A stretch of DNA of 64,000 bases, from positions 86,709,358-86,773,357 of the forward strand of contig OZ023268.1 in the NCBI GenBank assembly GCA_964006375.1. Reading direction: 5' to 3'. The notes under the pieces are model-generated. The model was given only the letters and a program-made list of their open reading frames with translations, ran no database searches and had not been told where the DNA came from. Of this stretch, positions 1 through 14,556 are shown piece after piece. The DNA is from Tillus elongatus (Eukaryota; Arthropoda; Insecta; Coleoptera; Cleridae). Each line of letters opens with the position of its first letter. Position 1 is the stretch's first letter. The position numbers and the translations under genes were made by a program.

Positions 1-960
<960 letters not shown>

Positions 961-1135
961 AAACATTTCTCTTCGAATTATGATTTTGTTTCCATAACTG
1001 CTGTCCACACAGTTAAATAATACGACGTACTATTAGAGTTTGTAGTTTACACAAACTCTTGAAAATCTTACAACCAAAGATTTCATCATTGTTAAAAATA
1101 GTGCTGCAAATTAAACCACGGATTTGAGAGATTTT

Positions 1136-1717
1136 ATGTTGGCAAAGTTCAAGCGAAGTCTTAATACTGAGTTGAATCGAAATTCAATTAATGATACTTA
1201 CACGGTTGGAAACGGCAAAAACGGGAGCAAACCCATTGTAGTTGAGTTTGCCTCATTTGTAGACAAACGCTCAGTTGTGTCACAGACTAGTAAGTTAAAG
1301 GGAACGAACATATATGTGAAGAACGATCTGACACGTCAGCAACTTAGTGAGCAAAACATTCTTAGAAAGCACCTGAAGGTAGCTAGGGAAAGGAATCAGA
1401 AGGCTTATATGAGAGGAGGTATACTGTATATTAACGAAAATCGCTATAAGGCAGGTGATTTGGACGACATTGAGGTGTTTGAGAACGCAGAGGAAACCCC
1501 CAGATCAAGCAGTGCTCCGACTACACCAACTGTAAACCAGGGAAGTGGGGGCGAAGCCATTGAACAAAGGGATGTAACAATCAACACACCAAGAAAAACA
1601 GTTACACGTAATGTTGTCAAGAAGATTTTAAGGAGTAATTCGACTGATACTGGGGCCAATAAGCGGAGTGGACCAAGTGTAGCATCCGGCAGCAAACAAG
1701 TGTCAAGGGTTAAGTAG
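1136..1717 (+). CDS. Non-LTR retrotransposon ORF1 (RNA-binding type)
   Basis: This 193-residue basic protein starts at the first ATG of an open frame that extends upstream only to TTG at 1124. Residues about 30-115 (KPIVVEFASF, KLKGTNIYVKNDLT, AYMRGGILYINENRY) resemble the conserved C-terminal part of ORF1 proteins of CR1/Daphne-like elements, which bind the element RNA in the ribonucleoprotein. The C-terminal third is Ser/Thr/Asn-rich and basic, without predicted structure. The coiled coil that usually precedes the conserved part is missing, so this ORF1 is shorter than usual and may be N-terminally truncated. ORF2 begins 235 bp downstream in another frame. No zinc knuckle is seen. Confidence 0.65.
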   Translation: MLAKFKRSLNTELNRNSINDTYTVGNGKNGSKPIVVEFASFVDKRSVVSQTSKLKGTNIYVKNDLTRQQLSEQNILRKHLKVARERNQKAYMRGGILYINENRYKAGDLDDIEVFENAEETPRSSSAPTTPTVNQGSGGEAIEQRDVTINTPRKTVTRNVVKKILRSNSTDTGANKRSGPSVASGSKQVSRVK

Positions 1718-1952
1718 AGAAACTCCCAGAATATATGTGTCAACAGGAGGCAAGCTTTGTTTTTGTATAAGTCTCTCATTATTGAAAAAAAAATTGTATG
1801 TTCGTTATTTATAGGATTATATATATATTATATATATACACCTTTGAGTTTTTCGTTTATATTTTATCTTAGCAGAGTTTTTAATCTACGTTTAATTCGC
1901 TTGTTTTTAGGATTTACAGTTTTCATATGTACGTGTGTATATTTATTTAGCA

Positions 1953-4877
1953 ATGGACCAGTATATTCGCGATTTTCAGCTTCCGGTTTGCAATACTAGG
2001 CTGTTGTACGACCATGTTCAATGCAAAATTTTTTTTAGAGCAAACAGCTTAAAATTGTTCCATAATAACATAAGAAGCATTTGTAAAAATGTTGAGGAAT
2101 TTCAGGTAGTGTTGTCTCAAATGTCTTGTAGTTTTGATGTGATCGTTCTGACTGAGACTTGGCAGGTCGATTGTGCAAGCATCTTCAAGATGGAGGGATA
2201 TGACATTCTATATAGCGGAGGGGTATACAATAGGTGTGATGGTGTCTTGGTATACATAAAAAGTACAATTAAATATTCGCATAATATAATTTCTTTAGCA
2301 GAGTGTCGAGCTGTTGAAATATCACTTCAAATGGGTAGTGAATACGTTACTATTACTGCTATCTATAGATCGCCAGCCATGTGTTTAGCTTCCTTTAATC
2401 AATGTTTAGAGATTTATCTAGCTGAAAGTCGAAGGGTTAGTAAAGACCATCACATCATGGTTGGAGACTTAAATATTGATATCCTCTCTGAAAACGAGTC
2501 CAGAAGTCAGGAATACCTTGATATACTTGCTGAGCACGGGTTTGTTAATGCCGTGGACACACACACGAGGGTACAGAACAACACTGCCTCTTGCGTTGAC
2601 CACCTCTTTGTGAGTTCCAAGTTGCAGTGCAATTTTATGGGCGCGGTTTACCACACTTCTATCACTGACCATTTTTCTCTACTATTGGATCTCCCAGTGA
2701 ACTCTGAGAAAGAAATTAAAATCAATAAATTAGGGGTAAAATGTTACATAAATTATGATAGGGCACGCAGGGAACTAGAGCGTACAGATTGGAATAATAT
2801 TTGTGGCTCTGAAAGTTTGAACATTGCTGCGGAAAACTTTGTGGAGTATCTTAAATCAGTGCTGGGAAGGTGTACAGTTAGGGTTAAAATAAAGAACAAG
2901 AATAGACCCAGGAAATCATGGATAACGGAGGGTATAATTAAGTCGATAAACACAAAAAATCGATTATACCGAACAATGATACAGAGCCCGGGTGATGAGG
3001 ATAAGAGACTGCAGTTTGCGCGATATAGAAATAGGCTAAATGAAATAATCAAGTGCGCAAAAGCAAACTTTGTCAAAAAACAAATATGCCTCCACCCTAA
3101 TTCACCTAAAAAGCTTTGGGAGACGGTAAATCGGCTAACTAAGGAAGAGAAAAAGGATCCTGCAGGAAGCATTCAACTAGGGGGTGATAACTCATTAAAT
3201 AACTCCAACCCGGGGGAAATAGCCAACGCATTCAATAAATATTTTTCATCCGTTGGGAGAGCACTGGCACAAAAAATACCGTCTTCGGGGGCCAGTCTTA
3301 AGGTAGATATGAAGCCATACAGCATTTTTCTAACACCTACATGTGAGTCCGAAGTTATTGATTGCATAATGGGTATGAAGGTAAAAAAAGCTCCTGGGTT
3401 GGACTCGATCACTGTGGAGAACTTGAAGGAACTCGTACATGTTATTGCAGTCCCGCTGACTATCCTAATCAACAGATGCATAGAACTTGGTATCTTCCCA
3501 GACATTCTAAAGAAGACAGTAATAAAACCATTGTTTAAAGGAGGAAACAGGGACGAAATGCCAAATTATAGGCCGATATCCTTATTATCGAATGTGGCCA
3601 AGGTTTTCGAAAAAATTATTTGTCAGAAAATAACAAGCTATTTAAAGAAGCATAACATTTTATCAGAATCGCAGTTTGGCTTCAGAGAGGGTCTGTCAAC
3701 GCAGAATGCGTTAAATACCCTAACTACAGGAATTTATTCTGCCCTGGATAAGCAAAGACAAAGTATTTGCATCTTTCTAGACGTCGAAAAGGCCTTCGAC
3801 GCTGTTGATCACAGGATTCTTCTCAAAAAATTGGAGGGTATCGGTTTTAGGGGTGTTCCGCTGCTTTTGATTGGGGATTATTTGCGGTCTAGAAGGCAGT
3901 GCACAAGGATTGACGACAGCTGCAGCGATTTTGAGGTGGTTGAATTTGGCGTTCCTCAGGGTACAGTCCTGGGTCCGTTGTTATTTAGTTTGTATATCAA
4001 TGATATATTTGATGTGCAGACAGCTGGTAAAGTCATTGGTTTTGCAGATGATACTGCAATTCTATATAAAGATTGTTCTTGGCAGCGGCTAAAGACCAAA
4101 ATTGAAGATGATTTTGTGAATGTTAAGGGGTGGTTTGATGCCAATGGGTTGACTATTAACACAAAGAAGACGAAGTATGTTGCATTTGCCTCCTATAAGT
4201 CACACCTGCCGTCATTTAATACACTGCAAATAGTTTGTAATGACCAATGTATCCAAATTGAGGCGGCACAAAAAGTTAGGTATTTGGGGATCATCATAGA
4301 TCAACATCTGCGTTGGGATGAGCATGTTGGTGTGGTTGTTAAAAAGTTGAGGACCATTTTGTATAAGTTTAAATACCTAAAAACCTTTCTGACAACGGTG
4401 TGTCTTAGAATGGTCTATTCGGCATTGGTTGAACCCCTTCTTACATACGGGATTGTTGTTTGGGGTGCTGCGTTGAGTTGTCACCTGAAAAGGTTGGATA
4501 TAATTCAACGTTGGTTCCTGAAACTAATTTATAATAAGTGCTACACTTACCCGTCTGAATCGTTGTACGCTGAAGCAGGAGCTAATGATATTAGGCAACT
4601 TTTTTCATTGGCTGTGTTGACGTACGTAAGAAAGTATGATCGCGTCTCTAGAATAGAGCATTCGTACATAACTAGGCTAAACGCAGCAGCGGCCGCTCAA
4701 ACGAACAGAGCAATTAAGACTGTGGGCCAGCGTAGTTATACTTATATTGCACCAAGAATTTATAATACTCTTCCAGTCAATATCAGAGCTGCACCAACTT
4801 TACGTTCTTACGTGAGGATGGTGAAAGCATGGGTTTCGAAATCTAGACACATCATTCATGGTTTAGTACACAGATAG
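1953..4877 (+). CDS. Non-LTR retrotransposon ORF2: AP-like endonuclease plus reverse transcriptase
   Basis: This intact 974-residue polyprotein starts at ATG 1953; the frame is open back to 1935 but only from GTG. The N-terminal endonuclease shows HNNIRSI, LTETW, AIYRSP, GDLNIDI, VDHLFVSS and ITDHFSLL, so all its acidic and His catalytic positions are present. The RT has PNYRPISLLSNVAKVFEKII, motif A with FLDVEKAFDAVDH, motif B GVPQGTVLGPLLFSLYINDI and motif C FADD at about residues 697-700, using F rather than the common Y. There is no RNase H and no C-terminal zinc knuckle. Its role is nicking the target and target-primed reverse transcription. With no stop or frameshift and all key residues kept, it is a candidate active copy. 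Confidence 0.93.
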   Translation: MDQYIRDFQLPVCNTRLLYDHVQCKIFFRANSLKLFHNNIRSICKNVEEFQVVLSQMSCSFDVIVLTETWQVDCASIFKMEGYDILYSGGVYNRCDGVLVYIKSTIKYSHNIISLAECRAVEISLQMGSEYVTITAIYRSPAMCLASFNQCLEIYLAESRRVSKDHHIMVGDLNIDILSENESRSQEYLDILAEHGFVNAVDTHTRVQNNTASCVDHLFVSSKLQCNFMGAVYHTSITDHFSLLLDLPVNSEKEIKINKLGVKCYINYDRARRELERTDWNNICGSESLNIAAENFVEYLKSVLGRCTVRVKIKNKNRPRKSWITEGIIKSINTKNRLYRTMIQSPGDEDKRLQFARYRNRLNEIIKCAKANFVKKQICLHPNSPKKLWETVNRLTKEEKKDPAGSIQLGGDNSLNNSNPGEIANAFNKYFSSVGRALAQKIPSSGASLKVDMKPYSIFLTPTCESEVIDCIMGMKVKKAPGLDSITVENLKELVHVIAVPLTILINRCIELGIFPDILKKTVIKPLFKGGNRDEMPNYRPISLLSNVAKVFEKIICQKITSYLKKHNILSESQFGFREGLSTQNALNTLTTGIYSALDKQRQSICIFLDVEKAFDAVDHRILLKKLEGIGFRGVPLLLIGDYLRSRRQCTRIDDSCSDFEVVEFGVPQGTVLGPLLFSLYINDIFDVQTAGKVIGFADDTAILYKDCSWQRLKTKIEDDFVNVKGWFDANGLTINTKKTKYVAFASYKSHLPSFNTLQIVCNDQCIQIEAAQKVRYLGIIIDQHLRWDEHVGVVVKKLRTILYKFKYLKTFLTTVCLRMVYSALVEPLLTYGIVVWGAALSCHLKRLDIIQRWFLKLIYNKCYTYPSESLYAEAGANDIRQLFSLAVLTYVRKYDRVSRIEHSYITRLNAAAAAQTNRAIKTVGQRSYTYIAPRIYNTLPVNIRAAPTLRSYVRMVKAWVSKSRHIIHGLVHR

Positions 4878-5224
4878 GTGTTGAGCAGGTCGTATGATAG
4901 CTTTTGCAATGTTGTACCGCACAGTAATCATTTTAAATATGCACACTTTTTTTTTTATTATTATATACATTTGTGAGAGTGTACATTGTACATGTGAAAA
5001 TGTGTGAGAGAATGTGTTTGTGTGAGTGTGCTGGTGGGTGTTTTTGGTTTTTGCGCCTGTGGGTGTGTGTGTGTGTGTGTTCTTGTCTTCATTACTTAGT
5101 TTTGTATACTTTGCTTGGTCTAGATGTATCCACGCACAAGTCTCTGACTTTTGTGGATCTCTCCAAGATTTATTATGTTCAGTAGATCTATGTATGTTAT
5201 TGTTATTGAACTGTATTTTGAAAA

Positions 5225-5779
<555 letters not shown>

Positions 5780-5983
5780 CGTTGGAGTAATGAAAACAGT
5801 AATCGTAGAGTGCCATGAAACTATAATTTTTGACAGTTCTCTAAATTCTACAATTTTGAAGTGCTTTGTAGGCGTCAAAAGAGTTTTCGTGCTATTCTTT
5901 AAATTTTGATACGGTGCAGTATTTTCGTTTTTAGTTATTTGTTGATACTGAGCTGCTCATTAAGATTATTTCCTCCTCTCAAG

Positions 5984-7051
5984 ATGGTTTTCATTAAGTA
6001 CACTTCAGCGGATTTAACTGATATGTTGTTAATTTATGGACAAACAAATCAAAATGCTAGGCAAGCTGTGCGAGTTTATCAGGAAACTTATCCGCAAAGA
6101 AGAATCCCTGACAAAAATATTTTCCCACGTATTGTAAGACATTTGAGAGAAACTGGTTCTTTAAAACCTTTAAAAGCTGACTCTGGACGCAGAAGATACC
6201 GCCGAACTGTACGAGTTGAAGAGGCAATATTAAATAGAGTTGAACGTGATCCTAGTACAAGTACGAGAATTATTGCCACCGAACTGGGTAATATTTCGGC
6301 ATCATCAGTTCACAGAACTCTGAAGGATCAAAGTTTATATCCCTATCATTTTACACGTGTCCAGGAACTTCTACATAGAGACTTTCAACCAAGGGTAAAG
6401 TCTTGTCAGTGGTTCTTAAACAAACTTAGGCACGACCAACATTTTTTTAAACGTGTACTATTTACTGATGAGGCGTCATTTACGCGAAAAGGTATCGTAA
6501 ATTTTCACAATTTACATACATGGGCCGATGAAAACCCACACTCTCTAAGAGTTGCAAATTTGCAGTATCAATTTTCCATCAATATTTGGGCTGCTATTAT
6601 TAAAAATCACATAATTGGTCCTGTTATTCTACCGAATCGTCTTGACCATGAATCATATTTAAACTTTTTACAAAATGATTTGCCGTTGTTACTACCGCTT
6701 TTTATGAGAAATGGTACAATGTGGTTCCAGCATGATGGTGCGCCCACACATTTTGCAGCAGTTGTAAGAACATATTTAGCCAACACATACGGTCACCGAT
6801 GGATTGGTCGTGGAGGTCCGGTGTCATGGCCACCTCGATCTCCGGACCTGAATCCTCTCGATTTTTATTTGTGGGGTCATTTAAAAGAAATAGTGTAAAA
6901 AACACCAGTAAATACACGAGAATAATTGTTGGGAAGAATAGAATATGCATTTGACAGCATTAGAGAAGATCAAAATATTTGCAGAAGAGTAAGAAGATCT
7001 TTGCGCAGAAGGTTAAATAATTGTAACGACGCTAATGGTGGTCACTTTTAA
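5984..7051 (+). pseudogene. DD41D mariner-like transposase, two in-frame stops
   Basis: The start is ATG 5984 (MVFIKYTSADLTDMLLIYGQ). The N-terminal half is a helix-turn-helix DNA-binding region of the kind annotated DUF4817 in insects (YPQRRIPDKNIFPRIVRHLR). The catalytic residues are D162 (LFTDEASF), D251 (WFQHDGAPTHF) and D293 (RSPDLNPLDFYLW), with 41 residues between the last two. TAA at 6896-6898 stops the frame after LKEIV. The same frame then continues through KTPVNTRE, a second TAA (about 6923-6925) and a basic tail to the natural stop at 7049-7051. There is no frameshift, only two nonsense changes. The enzyme would cut at the TIRs and insert at TA. The truncated 304-residue product keeps the triad but lacks about 50 C-terminal residues. 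Confidence 0.9.
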
Positions 7052-7310
7052 CATTTTCTTTAGCTTTGTTATTAAAGTCAATTGAGTAATGTACAAAAAA
7101 CAAGAGTATGGAAAAATCATGGTGTATTTACGATTACTTTTTTCATTTTTTATTTTTATTTTTTATTTGTCATTTTTTATCAATGTTTGTAATATTCATT
7201 TCAATGTTTATCACCAATAAGTTTTACGTAGGTTAGTTATTTGCACGTTTATTGCTGTAATGTTTACTGTATGTTTTGTTTATCATATTCTTATGGTTGC
7301 AGTGAACATA

Positions 7311-7342
<32 letters not shown>
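7311..7342. repeat. (TTA)n microsatellite
   Basis: About ten ATT/TTA units lie between the transposase 3' region and the right inverted repeat. No function is apparent. Confidence 0.9.
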
Positions 7343-7343
<1 letters not shown>

Positions 7344-7351
7344 GCCGACTA

Positions 7352-7794
7352 ATCGGTACTTTGCCCCTGTTTATAAAATTAAGCATATCTCCTAGGGGAT
7401 ACCCTGAACGAAAAAATACCAAGAGGCAGCTTTTGTGGCTTATGTAATAAGCTTCATAACTGATGTATCAAAATTGGAAAAAGACAGTGGCGCAGATATT
7501 TTTCCCCAAATGAATTTTTACAGTTACCCCGTACGCACGCCACTGACGCAGTTGTAAGTAGATTTTCACTTGAAAATATGTACTTTCATAATACACTTTC
7601 AAGTTCCAAGTTTCATTAAAATCAATCCAGTGGTTTTGAAATTATTTATAAAAAATTTAAAAAAAATTAAAATTCAACTCCCTGTATATTGGAAACTATG
7701 TGTTTCCGGGCCCATGTGCACATGAACTTTTTTTCTTATTTTTTAGTAAGGAATTGCCTCACGAGCGATGGTGCATGTTTTTTGAAACAGCCTG
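7352..7794 (-). repeat. Right long terminal inverted repeat of DD41D element
   Basis: Reverse-complement partner of 5339-5779. It ends TTTGAAACAGCCTG, followed by the TA duplication at 7795-7796. Confidence 0.9.
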
Positions 7795-7802
7795 TATATA
7801 TA

Positions 7803-7900
7803 CGGGTCCTAATTCGCGCTCATTTGAAAAAAATTGTGCACTCACCATCTATACCTCTCATTTACTTAATTTTTTTCAATAAAAATTCACTAATATTTTG
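7803..7900 (-). mobile_element. TA-family (HINE-like) copy, 5' terminal fragment
   Basis: CGGGTCCTAATTCGCGCTCA, then a region ending AAAAATTCACTAAT, matches the 5' terminal part of the TA-family in reverse orientation. It directly follows the remaining TA of the tract at 5245-5338. The rest of this copy would lie to the left, displaced by the CR1-group and DD41D insertions. Confidence 0.7.
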
Positions 7901-8164
7901 GTTAAAAGATAAGCAATTTTTTTTTTTTTTTGGCAATACATTTTTTATCCTATAGGGTTGGAACGGGACCTGCTGAACTTAGTATGATATCTTAGGCAAC
8001 ACACAATACACAACATATAAGAGCATTGTGTTACTTCTTATAAGTGTTGCTCTATGTAATGTGTCGCAGTTTGGACGTCAGTTTACAATGCGAGAAATCT
8101 TAAAATAGTACATCTAAAGGATTTTAGCCATAGATAAAGCTTTTAAGGGTCAAAGTCGCAGGTA
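7901..8164. other. No gene recognised
   Basis: AT-rich DNA with a poly(T) run near 7918-7932. A short segment (GGGACCTGCTGAACTTAG) recalls rRNA at first sight but does not match it. Nothing functional is supported. Confidence 0.5.
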
Positions 8165-8798
<634 letters not shown>

Positions 8799-9333
8799 AA
8801 AAATCACAGTGCGTAAATATGGTACATGCAAAACGATTTGTCACAAACTTTTATGTGTATTGGAAATCGATGTCGCCGTAACATATGAATATTACGGAAG
8901 GCTTACTTAATCTGGCACTTTAGTATGCATACGAATATGCTACTTGTAAACTGTGGATGGATGCAGTCAGCTTGTGGAATGACAATTCGTAAATAATTGG
9001 AGAATTACATGAAATGGTGGAACGGAAATGACGTTTTATGAAAATTATATGGATGACAATTATTGCGTTGCGATTCTTGAACCTTATCAACCAGAATTAC
9101 TAGCATACATGTATGTAATGTGCCATTTTATTTGGGTTTGCAATTCTGATGAATCAGTGAAATTTCTGTCATTTTATACTTTATCGACTCCTTGTACAAA
9201 ATAATATCTATTTTTAACAAGCGTTGCTGGTTTTTGTATTTTAGACTAATACGAACATTTAAAAAATAAATTTAGCCAAATTGGCCCAGCTGTTCTTAAG
9301 TGAAGTTCTTACTAAAGAACAGAAATTAATTTT
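8799..9333. other. No gene recognised
   Basis: Moderately AT-rich sequence without an open frame or recognised repeat in this window. It could be unique flanking DNA between two TA-family insertions. Confidence 0.5.
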
Positions 9334-9456
9334 TAGTGAATTTTCGTAGAAAAAATTCACTAATGGGGAGACCCCGACTTGAATTTAGGAAACATTTCTT
9401 CAAATGAGCACGAACTAGGACCCCTAGAACACCCACATTCGGGGTCAGTTTCAATT

Positions 9457-9547
<91 letters not shown>

Positions 9548-10229
9548 TCTGATGAGACATACTTGGTTCTCGGGATGAACTGCGTCCAGAATTTATTAAA
9601 ACTTGACGTTTCGGCTCCTGTTTTGGAGCCATTTTCAAGTGGTAGAAGAAGAAGGAAGGACATGAACTCTAAGCCCCCAATCTGCTTACTCCTTAGAGCG
9701 GTGGACGAAGGTGGGTAGGGTTGTTGTAGCTCGATTACGGGGTCTCAATGTGCCTACTCCACGATCTCACCGGAGATTGTCTCTAAGGTCTCAGCTTAGG
9801 TCTAGGGTTGAATACACCCTAGACCTAAGAGATATCTTTTAGATCTTTTTAGATCTCTCTTAGGCCTATAGTTGAACACACTGAGACCTTAGAGACGATC
9901 TCCTAGGACCAAAATATATGTTTTGGATCTTTTTAGATCTATCTTAGGCATAGGGTTGAAGACTGAGACCTTAGAGACGATCTCCGGCGAGATTTGGGGA
10001 GTAGACAGATTGACGCCTCGTAATTCAGCTACAACAACCCAACCCTCCTTTGTCCACCGCTCTAAGGAGTAGGCAGATTAAGGCCTTAGAGTTCATCTCC
10101 TAAATTTTTTTTTGATTTCTTGAAAATGACTCCAAAACGAGCCGAAACGTCGAGTTTTAATAAATTGTGGACGCAGTTTAACCCGAGAACCCAGTATGTC
10201 TCACATTAAAGACCGCGGAAATCTTTCCG

Positions 10230-10294
<65 letters not shown>

Positions 10295-10624
10295 GTAGGA
10301 CTCAAAAAATAATGGACAGATTTTGACAAAATTTGGCAGATACCTTCATTTTGTAAGTCGCTTGAAAAGTCCGTTATCCAGGAAAATCGAACCAGGTTTT
10401 CCGAGAAAATTTCAGGTTTTTTATTGAAAAAAATTCAAACCTTTGGAAATAACAAAGCTATGGTAACCAAATCTAGTAAGTAGGTTAGTATTATAAAAAG
10501 TAAATCACACACCAAAACTCAAATCTCTTATCTTAGAAGTAAAAAAAAATGTACAGGCATTTATTTAAGAAAGAGGTCCATTTTTATAAAAATTCACTAC
10601 CATAACGCACTTGTGCGTCCAGAC
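9334..10624 (+). mobile_element. TA-family (HINE-like) copy interrupted by a foldback element
   Basis: The 5' end begins TTAGTGAATTTTCGTAGAA with its complementary arm AAAAATTCACTAATG, followed by the GGGGTCAGTTTCAA block and (TA)n (9460-9543). After a 689 bp insertion, (TA)n resumes (10233-10285), then ACTCAAAAAATAATGG and the conserved GTCCGTTATCCAGG block. The copy ends at the 3' inverted repeat AAAATTCACTA and hairpin ACGCACTTGTGCGT near 10624. Ends and middle are all present, so this is a complete element that received a later insertion in its TA tract. Confidence 0.75.
9544..10232. mobile_element. Foldback element F1 with degenerate hammerhead-like arms
   Basis: This 689 bp insertion lies in a (TA)n tract. 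Almost the whole insert is one inverted repeat: arms from about 9551 and 10207 converge near 9880. Each arm carries a GGCTCC-type hairpin followed by CCGAAACGTC (left arm on the minus strand near 9605-9638, right arm on the plus strand near 10119-10152). In place of CUGANGA the arms have UUGAAAA, so the ribozyme core is lost or has diverged. A tail of about 25 nt (10208-10232) is present on the right only, as in the other foldback insertions here. There is no protein-coding capacity. The duplication cannot be defined because both flanks are TA. Confidence 0.7.
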
Positions 10625-10749
10625 GTTATTTTTTATATAAGTAATTTTATATTGCACACTGCTAACAAACTCTAGAATTAGCTGATTTACTGTATCAATA
10701 TTTACTTTGTTCATGTCGAAAATAGAGTTTATTTATGAAAGAATAAAAC

Positions 10750-12097
<1,348 letters not shown>

Positions 12098-12717
12098 AAC
12101 AGCCAGACTTAGGATAATATTTATCCACTTGGCGATTTTTAGATTTTAACATTGTGTTAGATTATATATACTCAATCCCCTTGGGAAAAACAATTTTGAA
12201 CCGAAAAACTGAAATCTTATAACATAATCCACATCGTGCTTACAATTATATACATCAGGTTTAAACGCATTACCTACTACAAAACGATATCGAATATATC
12301 TGGAAAAAATATTTTAAATATTATTTTATATATACTTCATTCTTGAATATTTGGCTTTATAAAACTTGCCAGCCGAAGCCAATACTATATTTTCCAGTCT
12401 ATCGGGGACAATTTTCCTTCATTCTATTGTGAAGCTGTGGGTATCCGAAATACGGAACTGATGCGTAGGCTACCATATAGAGAATTTAGAGGACACACTT
12501 GATATTGCAGATAATCAGAATATCAGTTATTGGAAATCTATCAAGTGAAGTTGGATGGCTGGTTAGTTTCGGTCCAGTGGACATGAAGTGGTTTATCTCA
12601 CAGTGACCGCCGAATTCTAATGACCACTTTATCTTTCGGGTTACTTCCTTTATTTTTCTATGGTAGAAAGTCTAATGATAGGATATTGATCCAGTCAAAG
12701 TCGCTTAAGATAGTAGA
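12098..12717. other. No gene recognised
   Basis: About 620 bp without a recognised repeat, open frame or structure. Possible single-copy DNA. Confidence 0.5.
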
Positions 12718-13054
12718 AAACGTCTGGACGTAGCAAGTGCGTTATGGTAGTGAATTTTCATAGAAATGATCTGGCGCAAAATATTTTAATATAACTTTTT
12801 TTTCTCGTGACATAGAAATCTAAATTTTGGTGTATAGTTTAATTTTTATATCGTAAACCTACCTACCAAATTTGGTTATCATATCTTTCTAATTTTATGA
12901 GATAATTTTTTTTTCGAATGAAAACTCAAAACTTTTCCGGAAAAACCTCCTCCGATTTTCCTGACTAACGAACTTATCCAAGCCATTTACAAAAGGAAGG
13001 TATATGGCAAATTTTATCAAAATTGACCCTTTATTTTTTGAGTTATCGGTGTGA
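12718..13054 (-). mobile_element. TA-family copy, 3' half only
   Basis: Starts with GTCTGGACGTAGCAAGTGCG and TAGTGAATTTTC, and carries the conserved GATAAGTTCGTTAGTCAGG block (minus-strand sense). It ends at the ACTCAAAAAATAAAGG segment that normally adjoins the TA tract. The TA tract and 5' end are absent. Confidence 0.75.
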
Positions 13055-13156
13055 TACATGGAAATGAATGAATGAAATTATACGAGGTACCTTGTGAAAC
13101 ATTTTAGGTCAATAAAAGTTTCATGACGCCACTAATGGAAAATAAACCATCAAAAT

Positions 13157-13440
13157 TACTGTGAGTAGCTTCGGTGGCTTAGTGGTAAGAACATATTGCT
13201 CTAAAATCAGGCGTCGTGGGTCCGATTTCTAGTAGATTTGAAGATTTTACTTTGTTAGTGTATACTCTAAAACTAATGTCAAATGAAGCTGTGACGTTGT
13301 CTTCGATCAAGTTAAATATCCGCATGTACCGCTCTTCAGAAGGGGGCGTTAAGTCGTCGACACTGTGTACCATCTGATGTGCCGCACTACCTTGCAGAAC
13401 TAAAGGATTGCGCGAAAATTCTAAGACGGTGAGGTACAAC
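13157..13440 (+). mobile_element. tRNA-derived SINE, diverged copy
   Basis: The head TCGGTGGCTTAGTGGTAAGA resembles an RNA polymerase III box A, and GGGTCCGATTTC about 40 bp later resembles box B. The body (AAAACTAATGTCAA, then GGGGGCGTTAAGTCGTCG) aligns with the SINE copies at 29.5 and 60.1 kb. The head is not a functional tRNA gene because the anticodon arm and acceptor pairing do not form. Confidence 0.65.
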
Positions 13441-13709
13441 TAGTCTGTGGGGTCACGATGTAACATAGTCGCTTAAATAGACTGATGCTAACGAAAAAAT
13501 ACAATAAAAACTGATGTTAACGAAAAAATACAATACAAATTAGACTACCGACACCTTTACAATTTTTAGAGTGTTTTTTAAAATTACAGATACTGCTCTG
13601 ATAGAAAAATGGCAAATTTTAAACTTTGTGAGAACTAAAATGTTATATCCAAAAATTATACTTTGTTGGATAAACTACATTGTTAGCGAAACTTTTGTGA
13701 GTTTAACAG
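13441..13709. other. Short direct duplication in otherwise unassigned DNA
   Basis: CTGATG(C/T)TAACGAAAAAATA occurs twice in tandem (about 13482 and 13511). Nothing else is recognised. Confidence 0.5.
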
Positions 13710-14556
13710 TCTAGACGCAGCAAGTGCGTTATGTATTTTTTTAATGAAGGCTGGCATCAAATTTGGTTACCGGTATAACCTATATAGTAGAAATAATGTA
13801 CCATATTTCACCAAAATGACTTTGTTGTTTGAAGAAGTACAAGAATTTGGCGAAAATAAACTTAAAATTTTCCCGAAAAAACTGGTCCGATTTTCCCGGC
13901 CAACGAACTTTTGAAAACTATTTACCCACCTACCGAGATATAATTATTCACAAAAAGGTAGTCGTCAAAATTTTTCATGAAAATTTGCAAACTATTTTTC
14001 ACGAAAATCCGAAGACAATTTTGTTCTGTATTTTTTAATAGCAAGTATGTATTTTTTCAATGAAATCAGGCATCACATTTGGTAACCAGTATAACCTATA
14101 TAGTAGAACAATGTGCCCTATTTAATAAAAATAACTTTACTGTTTGAAAATATAAATTTTCCGACTTAAAATGTTCCAGAAAGAAACTGGTTTCCCGGCC
14201 ACCAAACCTTAGGTTAATAGCAAATTGAGCTTTTGAAACTTGAAGCATTTATTGAAAGTTCGCTACCATAACGCACTTGCTGCGTCCCGAATTTATTTTC
14301 TCACAAACATCCATTATATTTCGATGGAAAACGCAAAAATGCAATAATATAAGGCGTGCACGATAAAAAAAGTATCACCAACGACTTATGGACCACGCTG
14401 TGATTGTAAAATTAATTTTATAAGTTGCAGCTCAAGACACCCTATAATTAATGTATACAACTTTCTCTCGTATACACTATGTGAAAACTGGAACCTGTGA
14501 TGAGCACTAATAAGTACACTTGGAGAACACCCAAATCACCACAACACATATTTCAG

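Noticed and set aside
7965..7990. Possible 28S rRNA fragment (GGGACCTGCTGAACTTAG)
   Set aside because: Only a few bases recall rRNA and the neighbouring sequence does not match; no rDNA supported.
9605..9640. Active hammerhead ribozyme in foldback element F1
   Set aside because: The 5' core reads UUGAAAA, lacking the invariant C and G of CUGANGA; recorded as degenerate only.
13157..13230. tRNA gene
   Set aside because: Box A and box B are present but the cloverleaf does not fold and the sequence continues into a SINE body.
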